This document shows, in pieces, positions 55,436 to 64,000 of a DNA stretch of 64,000 bases. The first letter of the stretch is position 1; each line of letters opens with the position of its first letter. Below the pieces are notes generated by a model. It saw only the letters and a list, made by a program, of their open reading frames with translations. It made no database searches and was not told where the DNA came from. Made by a program: the position numbers and the translations under genes. The stretch is from Pseudomonas sp. 6D_7.1_Bac1 (GTDB taxonomy: Bacteria > Pseudomonadota > Gammaproteobacteria > Pseudomonadales > Pseudomonadaceae), in the NCBI RefSeq assembly GCF_025465945.1, contig NZ_JANLNW010000056.1, forward strand, positions 1-64,000, read 5' to 3'.

Positions 55436-58400
55436 TTGTCCAATGTCACTCCGCCTTCGTCCGTGAGCGCACTGCACCCTGCGACCGGATCGCCCCTGCG
55501 CGGCACCTTGAAAGGCGCGTTGGCGACGCTTGCCCTGCTGTTGCTCGGATTGCTGTTCTGGCAGTTACTTGATCAACTGAGCGAAACCCAAAAAAACCAG
55601 CGCCAATACACCATCGACTACACCGCCGATCTGGCCGCGCAAGTCAGCCTGAACATGGCGCTCAACGCCCAGATCGCGCTGAATCTGCTACCGATCATCG
55701 AACAACCGCAAACCGCCGACCAGCAACAGGCGTTGTTGCGCAAATTGCAGCAATCCTTGCCTGACGCGCTCAGCCTGGCGCTGCTCAGCCCCTCGGGGAA
55801 AGTCCTCAGTGACAGCACCAGCGACAGCCAGGATGCCGACTACCTGAGCGATCTGGTCCGGCGCAGTCGCGCCCAGGCGCACTATTTCAGCAACGCCAAC
55901 GACGGTTCGGTGGTGCATCTATTGCTGCACCAGGCCAGCGGCAGCACTCGCGGCTACTGGGTCTTGCGCCTGCGACCGACGTTTTTCTCTTCATTGACCA
56001 AACAGAGTGAGGCGGGAATCCGTCCGCAGTGGGTGGTGGAAAACCGCATCAATCAACAGATCATCAGCCGCGACGACGGGTTGCCATCCAGCAAGCCGGA
56101 CACGGTAAACGCCGATGACCTGGCCAACAGCGTGCTGGTCGTTCCACTCAGTAACAGCGACTGGCAGTTACGCGGGCTGTTTGACCGGCAACGGGTGATC
56201 GAGCAACTGCTGCCGGCGTTTATCGGTAAATGCCTGCTGGGGCTGGCCCTGTCGCTGATACCGCTCATCGCATTGTTGAATATGCGCCGACGCCAGCGTC
56301 AATTGCATGAAGGCCGTCGACGCTATCAAGACATCTTCGACGGTACCGGTGTTGCGCTCTGCGTGCTTGATCTGTCCGGGCTCAAGGCCTGCTTCGACAA
56401 GGCACAACTGCAGACCAGCGAGCAATTGCGGCTGTGGCTGGAGAACGCCGAACAACGCCGGCAATTGCTGCAAGAGTTGCGCATCACTGAAGTCAACCAG
56501 GTTGCCTTGCACCTACTCAATGTTCAGTCCTGCGAGCACGCCTGGAAGCTGTTGATCGAAGGCGGGCCACTGGATGGCACTGCCATCGGCAACCAGCTAC
56601 TCGACGCCGTGCTCAACCAGCAGAAACAGCTGGAACTGGAGATCAAGCTCAAGGACACCCAGGGCCGCGACCAGCATTTGTGGCTGGTGCTGCGTTTGCC
56701 GGAAGAACAGCACGACGCCAAAGCGGTGATCCTCAGCATCACTGACATCACCAGCCGCAAACTGGTCGAGCTGTCGCTGCTGGAACGTGAAGGTTTCTGG
56801 TCGGATGTCGTGCGCACCGTCCCGGATCACCTCTACGTGCAAGACGTGATAAGCCAGCGGATGATTTTCAGCAACCATCACCTGGGCCAGACGCTGGGAT
56901 ACAGCAAAACCGAACTGCATCAGATGGGCGAGTACTTCTGGGAAATTCTGCTGCACCCTGAAGACGCCGATCATTACCACCGCTTGCGTCAGGAACAACG
57001 CCAGGCCGGTTACACCCAACTGCTTCAGTGCCAGTTGCGTTTCCGCCACCGCGACGGTAAATGGCTGCGTTTCGAAATCCGCGAGCAGGCGCTGGCGCGG
57101 GACAAGCACGACCAGGTCACCCGCATCATTGGCGTGGCCAAAGACATTACCGATCAGATCGAAGCCAGCGAATCCTTGCGCGACAGTGAACAGCGCTACC
57201 GGATGCTCGCTGAAAGCATCAGCGACGTGATTTTCTCCACCGACAGCAAACTCTCGCTCAATTACGTCAGCCCGTCGGTGAACGCTGTACTGGGCTATGA
57301 CGTTGACTGGATCTTCCAGAACGGCTGGCAATCAACCATTGCCAACCCGCAACAATTGACCGGCATCTACAGCCTGATGGACCGGGTCAGCAAGGCCCTG
57401 GATAAGCCCGAGCAACTGGCGCAACTGCGCAGTCAGGTGCAAACCCAGTTGTTTCTGTTCGACTGTTTGCGCGCCGACGGTCGCAAGATCCCGATCGAAC
57501 TGCGCCTGGTATTGGTGTGGGATGAACATGGCGCGTTCGAAGGCGTGCTCGGGGTCGGCCGTGATATCAGCCAACAGCGCCGCGCCGAGAAAGACCTGCG
57601 TATGGCGGCCACGGTTTTCGAGCACTCGACATCAGCGATTCTGATCACCGACCCGGCCGGCTACATCGTGCAGGCCAACGAGGCCTTCAGCCGCGTCAGC
57701 GGTTATGAAGTGGCGCAGGTCCTCGACCAGTTGCCAAATATGCTGACCGTCGATGATCAGCAGGAAGCTCACCTGCGCTATGTGCTCAAGCAACTGCATC
57801 AGCACAGCACCTGGGAAGGCGAAGTCTGGCTCAAACGCCGCAACGGTGAACACTACCCGGCCTGGGTTGGCATCACCGCGGTACTCGATGACGAAGGCGA
57901 CCTCGCCAGCTATGTGTGCTTCTTCAGCGACATCAGCGAGCGCAAGGCCAGCGAACAACGGATTCACCGCCTCGCCTACTACGACGCCCTGACCCACCTG
58001 CCCAACCGCACCTTGTTCCAGGACCGACTGCACACCGCACTGCAATCGGCGGAGCGGCAGAAGTCGTGGGTGGTGCTGATGTTCCTCGACCTCGACCGTT
58101 TCAAACCGATCAACGACTCCCTCGGCCACGCCGCCGGCGACCGCATGCTCAAGGAAATGGCCACTCGCCTGCTCGGCTGCGTCGATGAAGATGACACCGT
58201 GGCGCGCATGGGCGGCGACGAGTTCACCTTGCTCCTGCAATCGCGTGTCAACCGCGAGATCGCCCTGAACCGGGCGATTCATGTGGCCGAACAGATTCTT
58301 GCCAGCCTGGTGAAACCGTTTGTCCTCGAAGGTCGCGAGTTCTTTGTCACCGCCAGTATCGGCATCGCCTTGAGTCCGCAGGACGGCAACGAGCTGAGCC

Positions 58401-59284
58401 AGCTGATGAAGAACGCCGACACCGCGATGTACCACGCCAAGGAGCGCGGCAAGAACAACTTCCAGTTTTATCAGGCCGACATGAACGCCAGCGCCCTGGA
58501 GCGTCTGGAGCTGGAAAGCGACCTGCGCCACGCCCTTGAGCAAAACGAATTCGTTCTGTACTACCAGCCGCAATTCAGCGGCGACGGTAAACGCCTGACC
58601 GGTGCCGAAGCCCTGCTGCGCTGGCGTCATCCGCGTCGCGGGCTGGTGCCGCCGGGAGACTTCATTCCAGTGCTCGAAGAGCTCGGGCTGGTGGTGGATG
58701 TCGGCGACTGGGTCATCAGCGAGGCCTGCCGTCAGCTCAAGAGCTGGCACCAGAGCAAGGTCCGCGTACCGAAAGTCTCGGTGAACATCTCCGCACGGCA
58801 ATTCTCCGACGGCCAACTCGGCACGCGCATCGCCACCATCCTCAAGGACACTGGCCTGCCACCGGCCTGTCTGGAACTGGAGCTGACCGAAAGTATCCTG
58901 ATGCGTGAAGTCAGCGAAGCCATGCAGATTCTCGCCGGGCTGAAAAACCTTGGCCTGAGCATCGCGGTCGATGACTTCGGCACCGGCTATTCATCGCTGA
59001 ACTACTTGAAGCAGTTCCCGATCGATGTGCTGAAAATCGACCGGACCTTCGTCGACGGCCTGCCGTCCGGTGAACAGGACGCGCAGATTGCCCGGGCGAT
59101 CATCGCCATGGCCCACAGCCTGAACCTGGCGGTCATCGCCGAGGGCGTGGAAACCCACGAACAGCTCGACTTCCTGCGTGAACACGGCTGCGACGAGGTG
59201 CAGGGTTACCTGTTCGGCCGGCCGATGCCGGCGGGTCGCTTCGAAGCGCAGTTCAGCAATGATGCGTTGTTCATGTTCGACTGA
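55436..59284 (+). CDS. morA: Diguanylate cyclase / phosphodiesterase MorA
   Basis: This 1282-residue membrane-bound c-di-GMP enzyme is known to control flagellar timing and biofilm formation in Pseudomonas. A transmembrane helix at about 25-45, a periplasmic region to about 260 and a second helix precede several PAS domains (about 290-840). The GGDEF domain has an intact GGDEF motif at 926-930 and the EAL domain an intact EAL at 1058-1060, so both activities are possible. The TTG at 55436 has AGGA 6 nt upstream; a GTG at 55463 is the alternative. Neighbour glyA matches PAO1 morA. Confidence 0.9.
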   Translation: MSNVTPPSSVSALHPATGSPLRGTLKGALATLALLLLGLLFWQLLDQLSETQKNQRQYTIDYTADLAAQVSLNMALNAQIALNLLPIIEQPQTADQQQALLRKLQQSLPDALSLALLSPSGKVLSDSTSDSQDADYLSDLVRRSRAQAHYFSNANDGSVVHLLLHQASGSTRGYWVLRLRPTFFSSLTKQSEAGIRPQWVVENRINQQIISRDDGLPSSKPDTVNADDLANSVLVVPLSNSDWQLRGLFDRQRVIEQLLPAFIGKCLLGLALSLIPLIALLNMRRRQRQLHEGRRRYQDIFDGTGVALCVLDLSGLKACFDKAQLQTSEQLRLWLENAEQRRQLLQELRITEVNQVALHLLNVQSCEHAWKLLIEGGPLDGTAIGNQLLDAVLNQQKQLELEIKLKDTQGRDQHLWLVLRLPEEQHDAKAVILSITDITSRKLVELSLLEREGFWSDVVRTVPDHLYVQDVISQRMIFSNHHLGQTLGYSKTELHQMGEYFWEILLHPEDADHYHRLRQEQRQAGYTQLLQCQLRFRHRDGKWLRFEIREQALARDKHDQVTRIIGVAKDITDQIEASESLRDSEQRYRMLAESISDVIFSTDSKLSLNYVSPSVNAVLGYDVDWIFQNGWQSTIANPQQLTGIYSLMDRVSKALDKPEQLAQLRSQVQTQLFLFDCLRADGRKIPIELRLVLVWDEHGAFEGVLGVGRDISQQRRAEKDLRMAATVFEHSTSAILITDPAGYIVQANEAFSRVSGYEVAQVLDQLPNMLTVDDQQEAHLRYVLKQLHQHSTWEGEVWLKRRNGEHYPAWVGITAVLDDEGDLASYVCFFSDISERKASEQRIHRLAYYDALTHLPNRTLFQDRLHTALQSAERQKSWVVLMFLDLDRFKPINDSLGHAAGDRMLKEMATRLLGCVDEDDTVARMGGDEFTLLLQSRVNREIALNRAIHVAEQILASLVKPFVLEGREFFVTASIGIALSPQDGNELSQLMKNADTAMYHAKERGKNNFQFYQADMNASALERLELESDLRHALEQNEFVLYYQPQFSGDGKRLTGAEALLRWRHPRRGLVPPGDFIPVLEELGLVVDVGDWVISEACRQLKSWHQSKVRVPKVSVNISARQFSDGQLGTRIATILKDTGLPPACLELELTESILMREVSEAMQILAGLKNLGLSIAVDDFGTGYSSLNYLKQFPIDVLKIDRTFVDGLPSGEQDAQIARAIIAMAHSLNLAVIAEGVETHEQLDFLREHGCDEVQGYLFGRPMPAGRFEAQFSNDALFMFD

Positions 59285-59309
59285 GATTTTTAGCGCCACA
59301 GATGACGTC

Positions 59310-59375
59310 ATCGCGAGCAGGCTCGCTCCCACATTTGAAATGCGCTCCCCCTGTGGGAGCGAGCCTGCTCGCGAT
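59310..59375. repeat. Head-out REP pair
   Basis: An inverted REP (ATCGCGAGCAGGCTCGCTCC onward) at 59310-59333 and a forward REP at 59352-59375 face the opposite way from the other pairs in the window. They lie between morA and glyA. Confidence 0.88.
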
Positions 59376-59507
59376 TGGGCCGGCACGATCACCGCTGATC
59401 CCTGCATGAACACCACTTGTCTGCGACATGATGTCCTTTCATATGCCAGACAAAACCCATTGGGTTAGAATGCCTTCCTTTTCTGCCCCCGATCCTTGAG
59501 GACCGCC

Positions 59508-60761
59508 ATGTTCAGCCGTGATTTGACTATTGCCAAGTACGACGCCGACCTTTTTGCCGCCATGGAGCAAGAAGCTCAGCGCCAGGAAGAACACATCGAG
59601 CTGATCGCTTCGGAAAACTACACCAGCCCAGCGGTGATGGAAGCTCAAGGCTCGGTTCTGACCAACAAGTACGCCGAAGGCTACCCAGGCAAGCGCTACT
59701 ACGGCGGTTGCGAGTACGTCGACGTGGTTGAGCAGCTTGCAATTGATCGAGCCAAGCAGCTGTTCGGCGCCGATTACGCCAACGTTCAGCCGCACGCCGG
59801 TTCGCAAGCCAACAGCGCCGTTTACCTGGCCCTGCTGCAAGCTGGCGACACCCTCCTGGGCATGAGCCTGGCCCACGGCGGTCACCTGACCCACGGTGCC
59901 AGCGTTTCCTCCTCCGGCAAGCTGTACAACGCCGTGCAGTACGGTATCGATGCCAACGGCCTGATCGACTACGACGAAGTCGAGCGTCTGGCAGTTGAGC
60001 ACAAGCCAAAAATGATCGTGGCCGGTTTCTCTGCCTACTCGCAGATCCTGGACTTCCCGCGCTTCCGTGAAATCGCTGACAAGGTCGGCGCCTACCTGTT
60101 TGTCGACATGGCTCACGTGGCCGGCCTGGTCGCTGCTGGCGTCTACCCGAACCCGGTTCCATTCGCTGACGTGGTCACCACCACGACCCACAAGACCCTG
60201 CGCGGTCCACGTGGCGGTCTGATCCTGGCTCGCGCCAACGCCGATATCGAGAAGAAGCTGAACTCCGCGGTATTCCCGGGCGCCCAGGGCGGCCCGCTGG
60301 AACACGTGATCGCCGCTAAAGCGATCTGCTTCAAGGAAGCACTGCAGCCAGAGTTCAAGACCTACCAGCAACAAGTGGTCAAGAACGCCCAGGCCATGGC
60401 CGGCGTGTTCATCGAGCGCGGCTTTGACGTGGTGTCCGGCGGTACTGAAAACCACCTGTTCCTGTTGTCGCTGATCAAGCAGGAAATCTCCGGTAAAGAC
60501 GCCGACGCCGCTCTGGGCAAGGCTTTCATCACCGTGAACAAGAACTCGGTACCGAACGATCCACGCTCCCCGTTCGTCACCTCCGGCCTGCGTTTCGGTA
60601 CTCCGGCTGTGACCACTCGTGGCTTCAAAGAGGCTGAGTGCAAAGAGCTGGCCGGCTGGATCTGCGACATCCTGGCAGATCTTTCCAACGACGCCGTCAT
60701 CGACGCCGTTCGTGAGAAGGTCAAGGCTATCTGCAAGAAGCTGCCGGTATACGGCGCTTAA
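59508..60761 (+). CDS. glyA: Serine hydroxymethyltransferase
   Basis: This 417-residue PLP enzyme interconverts serine and glycine and supplies one-carbon units on tetrahydrofolate. The PLP lysine lies in [16 protein letters not shown] near residue 229. The N-terminal [23 protein letters not shown] and the [14 protein letters not shown] motif are typical. The ATG at 59508 has GAGGA upstream; the longer frame adds only four codons. Pseudomonads carry more than one glyA; its position beside morA matches PAO1 glyA3. It is followed by a terminator. Confidence 0.96.
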   Translation: MFSRDLTIAKYDADLFAAMEQEAQRQEEHIELIASENYTSPAVMEAQGSVLTNKYAEGYPGKRYYGGCEYVDVVEQLAIDRAKQLFGADYANVQPHAGSQANSAVYLALLQAGDTLLGMSLAHGGHLTHGASVSSSGKLYNAVQYGIDANGLIDYDEVERLAVEHKPKMIVAGFSAYSQILDFPRFREIADKVGAYLFVDMAHVAGLVAAGVYPNPVPFADVVTTTTHKTLRGPRGGLILARANADIEKKLNSAVFPGAQGGPLEHVIAAKAICFKEALQPEFKTYQQQVVKNAQAMAGVFIERGFDVVSGGTENHLFLLSLIKQEISGKDADAALGKAFITVNKNSVPNDPRSPFVTSGLRFGTPAVTTRGFKEAECKELAGWICDILADLSNDAVIDAVREKVKAICKKLPVYGA

Positions 60762-60787
60762 TCAGCCCGCTTAACCGCAGCACAAAG

Positions 60788-60816
60788 AAACCGGCCAGTG
60801 ATGGCCGGTTTTTTTT
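60788..60816 (+). terminator. Terminator of glyA
   Basis: AAACCGGCC-AGTGAT-GGCCGGTTT and a run of eight T residues lie 27 nt after the stop. Confidence 0.92.
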
Positions 60817-60856
60817 GCCTGCAAAACCGCTCAAGTCCGGGCCTTGCCATCCAACT

Positions 60857-60950
60857 GGTAAGACCGGTAAAGCCAATTCGTCATTTTCTGCTTGCGATCA
60901 TCTGAAAACAGCGCCTAAACTGCGCCTGCACTGGACATACCGGTAAGACC
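60857..60950. promoter_or_regulatory. Paired operator-like repeats with a candidate promoter
   Basis: GGTAAGACC, a near-palindrome of the GGT-N3-ACC type bound by FadR-subfamily GntR regulators, occurs at 60857-60865 and 60942-60950. The centres are 85 bp apart, close to eight helical turns. A related GGTAAAGCC directly follows the first. A candidate promoter (TTGCGA at 60892-60897, 18 nt, TAAACT at 60916-60921) lies between them, so a regulator could repress by looping. Confidence 0.6.
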
Positions 60951-61017
60951 ACAATAATTAAGTCCTGAGTCTGATGCCGTGCGCACAGCAACCAGGACAC
61001 TCACCAGGACTCCTCCC

Positions 61018-62331
61018 ATGCTCAGATGGTGCTCGCGCTCAATCTTCCTTCAAGTTGTCCTTGGACTGGTGCTTGGCATCGTCTGCGGACTGACCCTTCC
61101 CGAATACTCCGCCCAGCTAAAACCTCTCGGCGACGGTTTCATAAAACTGATCAAAATGCTCATCGGCCTGATCGTGTTCTGCGTGGTCGTCAGTGGTATT
61201 TCCGGCGCTGGCGACCTGAAAAAGGTCGGACGCATCGGCCTCAAGTCAGTGATCTACTTCGAAGTGCTGACCACCATCGCCTTGGTGATCGGTCTGGTGT
61301 TCGCGTTCAGCACCGGCATCGGCAGCGGTGCGAACATTCATCTGGATCAGCTTTCCACCGCCGACATGGGCGACATCGCCCAGCGCGGCCAGCACATGCA
61401 CACCACCACCCAGTTCCTGATGGACCTGATCCCGACCTCGGTGCTGGGCGCCTTTGCCGACAACAACATCCTGCAAGTGCTGCTGTTCTCGGTGTTGTTC
61501 GGCAGCGCGCTGAACCTGGTAGGTGAGGCGGCATCGGGAATCTCGCGGCTGATCAACGAACTCAGCCATGTGATCTTCCGCATCATGGGCATGATCGTGC
61601 GTCTGGCACCGATTGGCGTGTTTGGTGCGATTGCCTTCACCACCAGCAAATATGGCCTGGACTCCCTGCAACACCTGGGCAGTCTGATCGGTCTGTTCTA
61701 CCTGACGTGTGCGGTGTTCGTGTCATTGATCCTGGGTCTGGTGATGCGTCTTTCCGGCCTGCGGCTGCTGCCATTTCTCAAGTACCTGCGCGAAGAGTTG
61801 CTGATCGTTCTGGGCACCGCCTCCTCCGATGCTGTGCTGCCGCAAATCATGCGCAAGCTGGAACACCTGGGTATTGGCAGCTCGACGGTTGGACTGGTGA
61901 TTCCCACCGGATACTCGTTCAACCTCGACGGCTTTTCGATCTACCTGACCCTGGCCATCGTGTTCATCGCCAATGCCACCGGTACACCGCTGGCCATGAC
62001 CGATTTGCTGACGATCCTGTTGGTCTCGCTGATCACCTCCAAAGGCGCCCACGGTATTCCCGGCTCGGCACTGGTGATTCTGGCAGCGACCTTGACCGCG
62101 ATCCCGGCGATTCCGGTGGTGGGTCTGGTGCTGGTACTCGCGGTGGACTGGTTCATGGGCATCGGCCGCGCGCTGACCAACCTGATCGGCAACTGCGTCG
62201 CCACGGTGGCCATCGCCCGCTGGGAAAAAGACATCGATGTCCAGCGCGCCAACAAGGTACTGTCCGGCGAGCAGGGCTACACCTTCCAGCCACGTAAAAC
62301 CACGCCGCCGGCCCATCAACAAGAATTTTGA
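61018..62331 (+). CDS. Dicarboxylate/amino acid:cation symporter (DctA-like)
   Basis: This 437-residue inner-membrane secondary transporter is of the DAACS family. About eight helices and two re-entrant loops are implied by the hydrophobic pattern. Family motifs are visible: the first re-entrant region (GTASSDAVLPQIMRKLEHLG), the PTGYSFNLDGFSIYLT cation-binding segment and SLITSKGAHGIPGSALVIL. It resembles DctA, which imports succinate, fumarate and malate, but the substrate is not certain. The ATG at 61018 is chosen because it precedes the first helix. It is followed by two regulator genes on the same strand (67-nt and 45-nt gaps). Confidence 0.9.
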   Translation: MLRWCSRSIFLQVVLGLVLGIVCGLTLPEYSAQLKPLGDGFIKLIKMLIGLIVFCVVVSGISGAGDLKKVGRIGLKSVIYFEVLTTIALVIGLVFAFSTGIGSGANIHLDQLSTADMGDIAQRGQHMHTTTQFLMDLIPTSVLGAFADNNILQVLLFSVLFGSALNLVGEAASGISRLINELSHVIFRIMGMIVRLAPIGVFGAIAFTTSKYGLDSLQHLGSLIGLFYLTCAVFVSLILGLVMRLSGLRLLPFLKYLREELLIVLGTASSDAVLPQIMRKLEHLGIGSSTVGLVIPTGYSFNLDGFSIYLTLAIVFIANATGTPLAMTDLLTILLVSLITSKGAHGIPGSALVILAATLTAIPAIPVVGLVLVLAVDWFMGIGRALTNLIGNCVATVAIARWEKDIDVQRANKVLSGEQGYTFQPRKTTPPAHQQEF

Positions 62332-62398
62332 CCGAACCTTGTGCCTGTCACTGGCAGGCCCAACAATCAACGCTTTACCGTCTCTCATGGAGCGAACA

Positions 62399-63103
62399 GT
62401 GATCACCTCGTCGACAGTTGTAAATTCAGTGGTTGAAAAGCTTCGCACCGCATTGGCGCGGGGACAGTGGAGCTCTGGCGACATGTTGCCGGGGCAACGC
62501 GAACTGGCTGAACAACTGGGCATCAGCCGGCCGAGCCTGCGTGAAGCGGTGATCGTGCTGGAAACCCTTGGCCTGGTACGCTCCATGCCCGGCAAAGGTG
62601 TAGTGGTGCTGGAGGCCAGCCTCAATGACGCGCCCACCAATGACAGTGGTGTGGCCGGTGCCAGCCTCGAGGATGTGCTGCAACTGCGTTACACCCTCGA
62701 ACCGTTCATTGTCGGGTTGGTTGCCCAATCCATCAGCAGCAAGGAAATCGGGCAACTGCGCCTGACGCTGATGGACATGCGCGAAGCCCTCGAAGCCAAC
62801 GACAGCGAAGCCGGGATGAACGCTTATATCGCATTCCACGAAGAGCTGTTTACCCTGACCTCGAATCCGATCTTCCAGAGCGTCGTGCAGCAAACCAGCA
62901 ATGCGCTCAAACAGAGCGCCGAGGGGCTACGCAACTCGCCGGAGCATTTGGCCGAACGTCTGGAAGAAAACGAAGCCGTGGTCCGTGCGATCCGCAGCAA
63001 GAACAGCGCTCTGGCCAGCGCCGAAATGCGTCGGCACATCCTTCAGGAAGGCCAACGCATGGGCATTGAACTGAACATCCCGGACGACAATCTGGGCCAA
63101 TAG
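62399..63103 (+). CDS. FadR-subfamily GntR transcriptional regulator
   Basis: This regulator has 234 residues. The N-terminal winged helix (LPGQRELAEQLGISRPSLREAVIVLETLGLVRSMPGKGVVVLE) is the GntR DNA-binding domain. The FCD effector domain (about 85-225) follows, with His residues expected to bind a metal and a carboxylate ligand. The GTG at 62399 is preferred because GGAGC lies 6 nt upstream; an ATG at 62387 adds four residues. It follows the symporter by 67 nt and probably regulates it through the GGTAAGACC repeats upstream. Confidence 0.9.
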   Translation: MITSSTVVNSVVEKLRTALARGQWSSGDMLPGQRELAEQLGISRPSLREAVIVLETLGLVRSMPGKGVVVLEASLNDAPTNDSGVAGASLEDVLQLRYTLEPFIVGLVAQSISSKEIGQLRLTLMDMREALEANDSEAGMNAYIAFHEELFTLTSNPIFQSVVQQTSNALKQSAEGLRNSPEHLAERLEENEAVVRAIRSKNSALASAEMRRHILQEGQRMGIELNIPDDNLGQ

Positions 63104-63148
63104 CTGCTGTAGAAAAAACCTTATCGGCAACCGGACTGGAGACAGGCC

Positions 63149-63841
63149 ATGAGTTCCTACGCCCTGAAAAATCCCGTTTTCTCGATTTCTGCCGCCCTGC
63201 CCTTGCGCCGCCAGAGCGAAAGGAAGCGCTGCGTCGACGACATCTATCCGCAGATTTTCGACGCCATTCTCGAACAACGTATCGCCCCGGCCAGCCGCTT
63301 CACTGAAGAAAGCCTCGGCCAGGCATTCGGTGTCAGCCGCAGTATCATCCGGCAAGTACTGGCGCGATTGTCTCATCAGCAGGTGGTCATCCTGCGGCCC
63401 AATCATCGCCCGCAAGTCGCGGCGCCCGATGCCGAACAAACCCGCCAGATACTCCACGCCCGCAGGCTGACTGAAACCACTCTGGTGCGACTGGCCTGCC
63501 AACAGCCGACTTCCCGGCACCTGCCGCAGTTACGCGAATTGATCGAGCGCGAACGCCGCTGCATCGAGCAGAACCAACGGGGGCCGGCCATTCGCCTCTC
63601 AGGCGAATTCCACCTGCAACTGGCGCACGTCGCGGGCAACGCGCCGCTGGCGCAGTTCCTCGGCAGCCTGGTGCCGCTGACTTCGCTGGCTATCGCCCAC
63701 TACGAAGAACAGTCGTGCAGTTATTGTGCGTGGCAAGAACATGCGGCGATTGTCGAGGCGGTGGAGCGCGGGGATGCCAAGGTTGCCGAGAGGTTGATGA
63801 CCGAGCACCTGGATCATATTGAGAAGAAATTGCTGAACTAA
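63149..63841 (+). CDS. GntR-family transcriptional regulator
   Basis: This 230-residue protein is of the GntR superfamily. A winged-helix domain (ASRFTEESLGQAFGVSRSIIRQVLARLSHQQVVILRPNHRPQVA) is followed by an FCD-type ligand domain (HARRLTETTLVRLACQQP, and EFHLQLAHVAGNAPLAQFL with conserved His). The domain order matches the VanR/FadR-like group. It has a 45-nt gap to the preceding regulator, so the symporter and both regulators may form one transcript. The ligand and targets are unknown. Confidence 0.88.
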   Translation: MSSYALKNPVFSISAALPLRRQSERKRCVDDIYPQIFDAILEQRIAPASRFTEESLGQAFGVSRSIIRQVLARLSHQQVVILRPNHRPQVAAPDAEQTRQILHARRLTETTLVRLACQQPTSRHLPQLRELIERERRCIEQNQRGPAIRLSGEFHLQLAHVAGNAPLAQFLGSLVPLTSLAIAHYEEQSCSYCAWQEHAAIVEAVERGDAKVAERLMTEHLDHIEKKLLN

Positions 63842-63883
63842 GAACTGGCGTCCGGCCGAAATCGTGTTGCCGGTTAGATCGCC

Positions 63884-63976
63884 TTCGCGAGCAGGCTCGC
63901 TCCCACACTGGATTTCGATCGTTCACACAACTCATGTTCACCGAAGATCAAATGTGGGAGCGAGCCTGCTCGCGAT
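63884..63976. repeat. Head-out REP pair
   Basis: An inverted REP at about 63884-63908 and a forward REP at 63953-63976 are arranged as at 59310-59375. They lie downstream of the last regulator; the rest of the window to 64000 shows no gene. Confidence 0.88.
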
Positions 63977-64000
63977 GGCGGTCTCAAACACGCTGAAAAT

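Noticed and set aside
59285-59507. Glycine riboswitch before glyA
   Set aside because: The leader is short, dominated by a REP pair, and shows no glycine aptamer features.

Overview
The window is chromosomal core genome of a Pseudomonas of the P. fluorescens/P. putida side of the genus. The evidence is the gene content and order, which I recognise as following the pilA-to-glyA stretch of P. aeruginosa PAO1 (about PA4525 to PA4602). GC-rich codon use and many REP/REPIN palindromes typical of the P. fluorescens group support this. The species assignment is inference from memory of synteny; no search was run. I see no prophage, CRISPR array, transposase, toxin-antitoxin cassette or secondary-metabolite cluster.

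Layout. 0.2-8.1 kb: a BON-domain periplasmic protein, then pilA (minus strand, with a sigma-54 promoter) divergent from pilB-pilC-pilD-coaE-yacG, followed by small conserved genes, an orphan CbiM-like permease, a DUF1780 protein and a DUF3094 protein. 8.15-8.43 kb: a compound inverted-repeat element of MITE type. 8.5-11.5 kb: ndh and a chemoreceptor with a near-perfect FliA promoter. 11.6-12.2 kb: a tRNA cluster (Asn, Pro, Lys, Pro on the minus strand) with one duplicated tRNA-Pro. 12.3-17.9 kb: clpB (sigma-32 promoter), pgeF, rluD, bamD. 18.0-28.9 kb: pilS-pilR, thiO, and the minor pilin operon fimU-pilV-pilW-pilX-pilY1-pilE with divergent fimT. 28.9-36.4 kb: ispH, fkpB, lspA, ileS, ribF, murJ on the minus strand. 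36.6-42 kb: rpsT, creA, proB, obgE, rpmA, rplU, ispB. 42-55 kb: mostly small or poorly characterised conserved genes (yjdM, a Fur-box gene, fklB, a YqhA-like protein, a large lipoprotein, a Lon-related protease, DUF3015, DUF4105, a Gre-family factor, ettA). 55-64 kb: morA, glyA, then a dicarboxylate-type symporter followed by two GntR-superfamily regulators.

The functional theme is surface motility. The pilus motor, inner-membrane platform, prepilin peptidase, major pilin, all minor pilins, the PilY1 tip adhesin and the PilS/PilR two-component system are here, together with a FliA-controlled chemoreceptor and the c-di-GMP enzyme MorA. PilR is expected to drive the sigma-54 promoter found in front of pilA. 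The rest is housekeeping: outer-membrane assembly, isoprenoids, translation, ribosomal proteins, cell wall and protein quality control.

Most notable: a pure 24-copy hexanucleotide repeat encoding (Asn-Gly)24 inside the PilY1 von Willebrand domain; the nested inverted-repeat element at 8.16-8.42 kb; two helically phased operator-like repeats before the symporter/GntR locus; a Fur-box-like site overlapping the promoter of a small gene; and several uncharacterised proteins. I found no convincing wholly new system.
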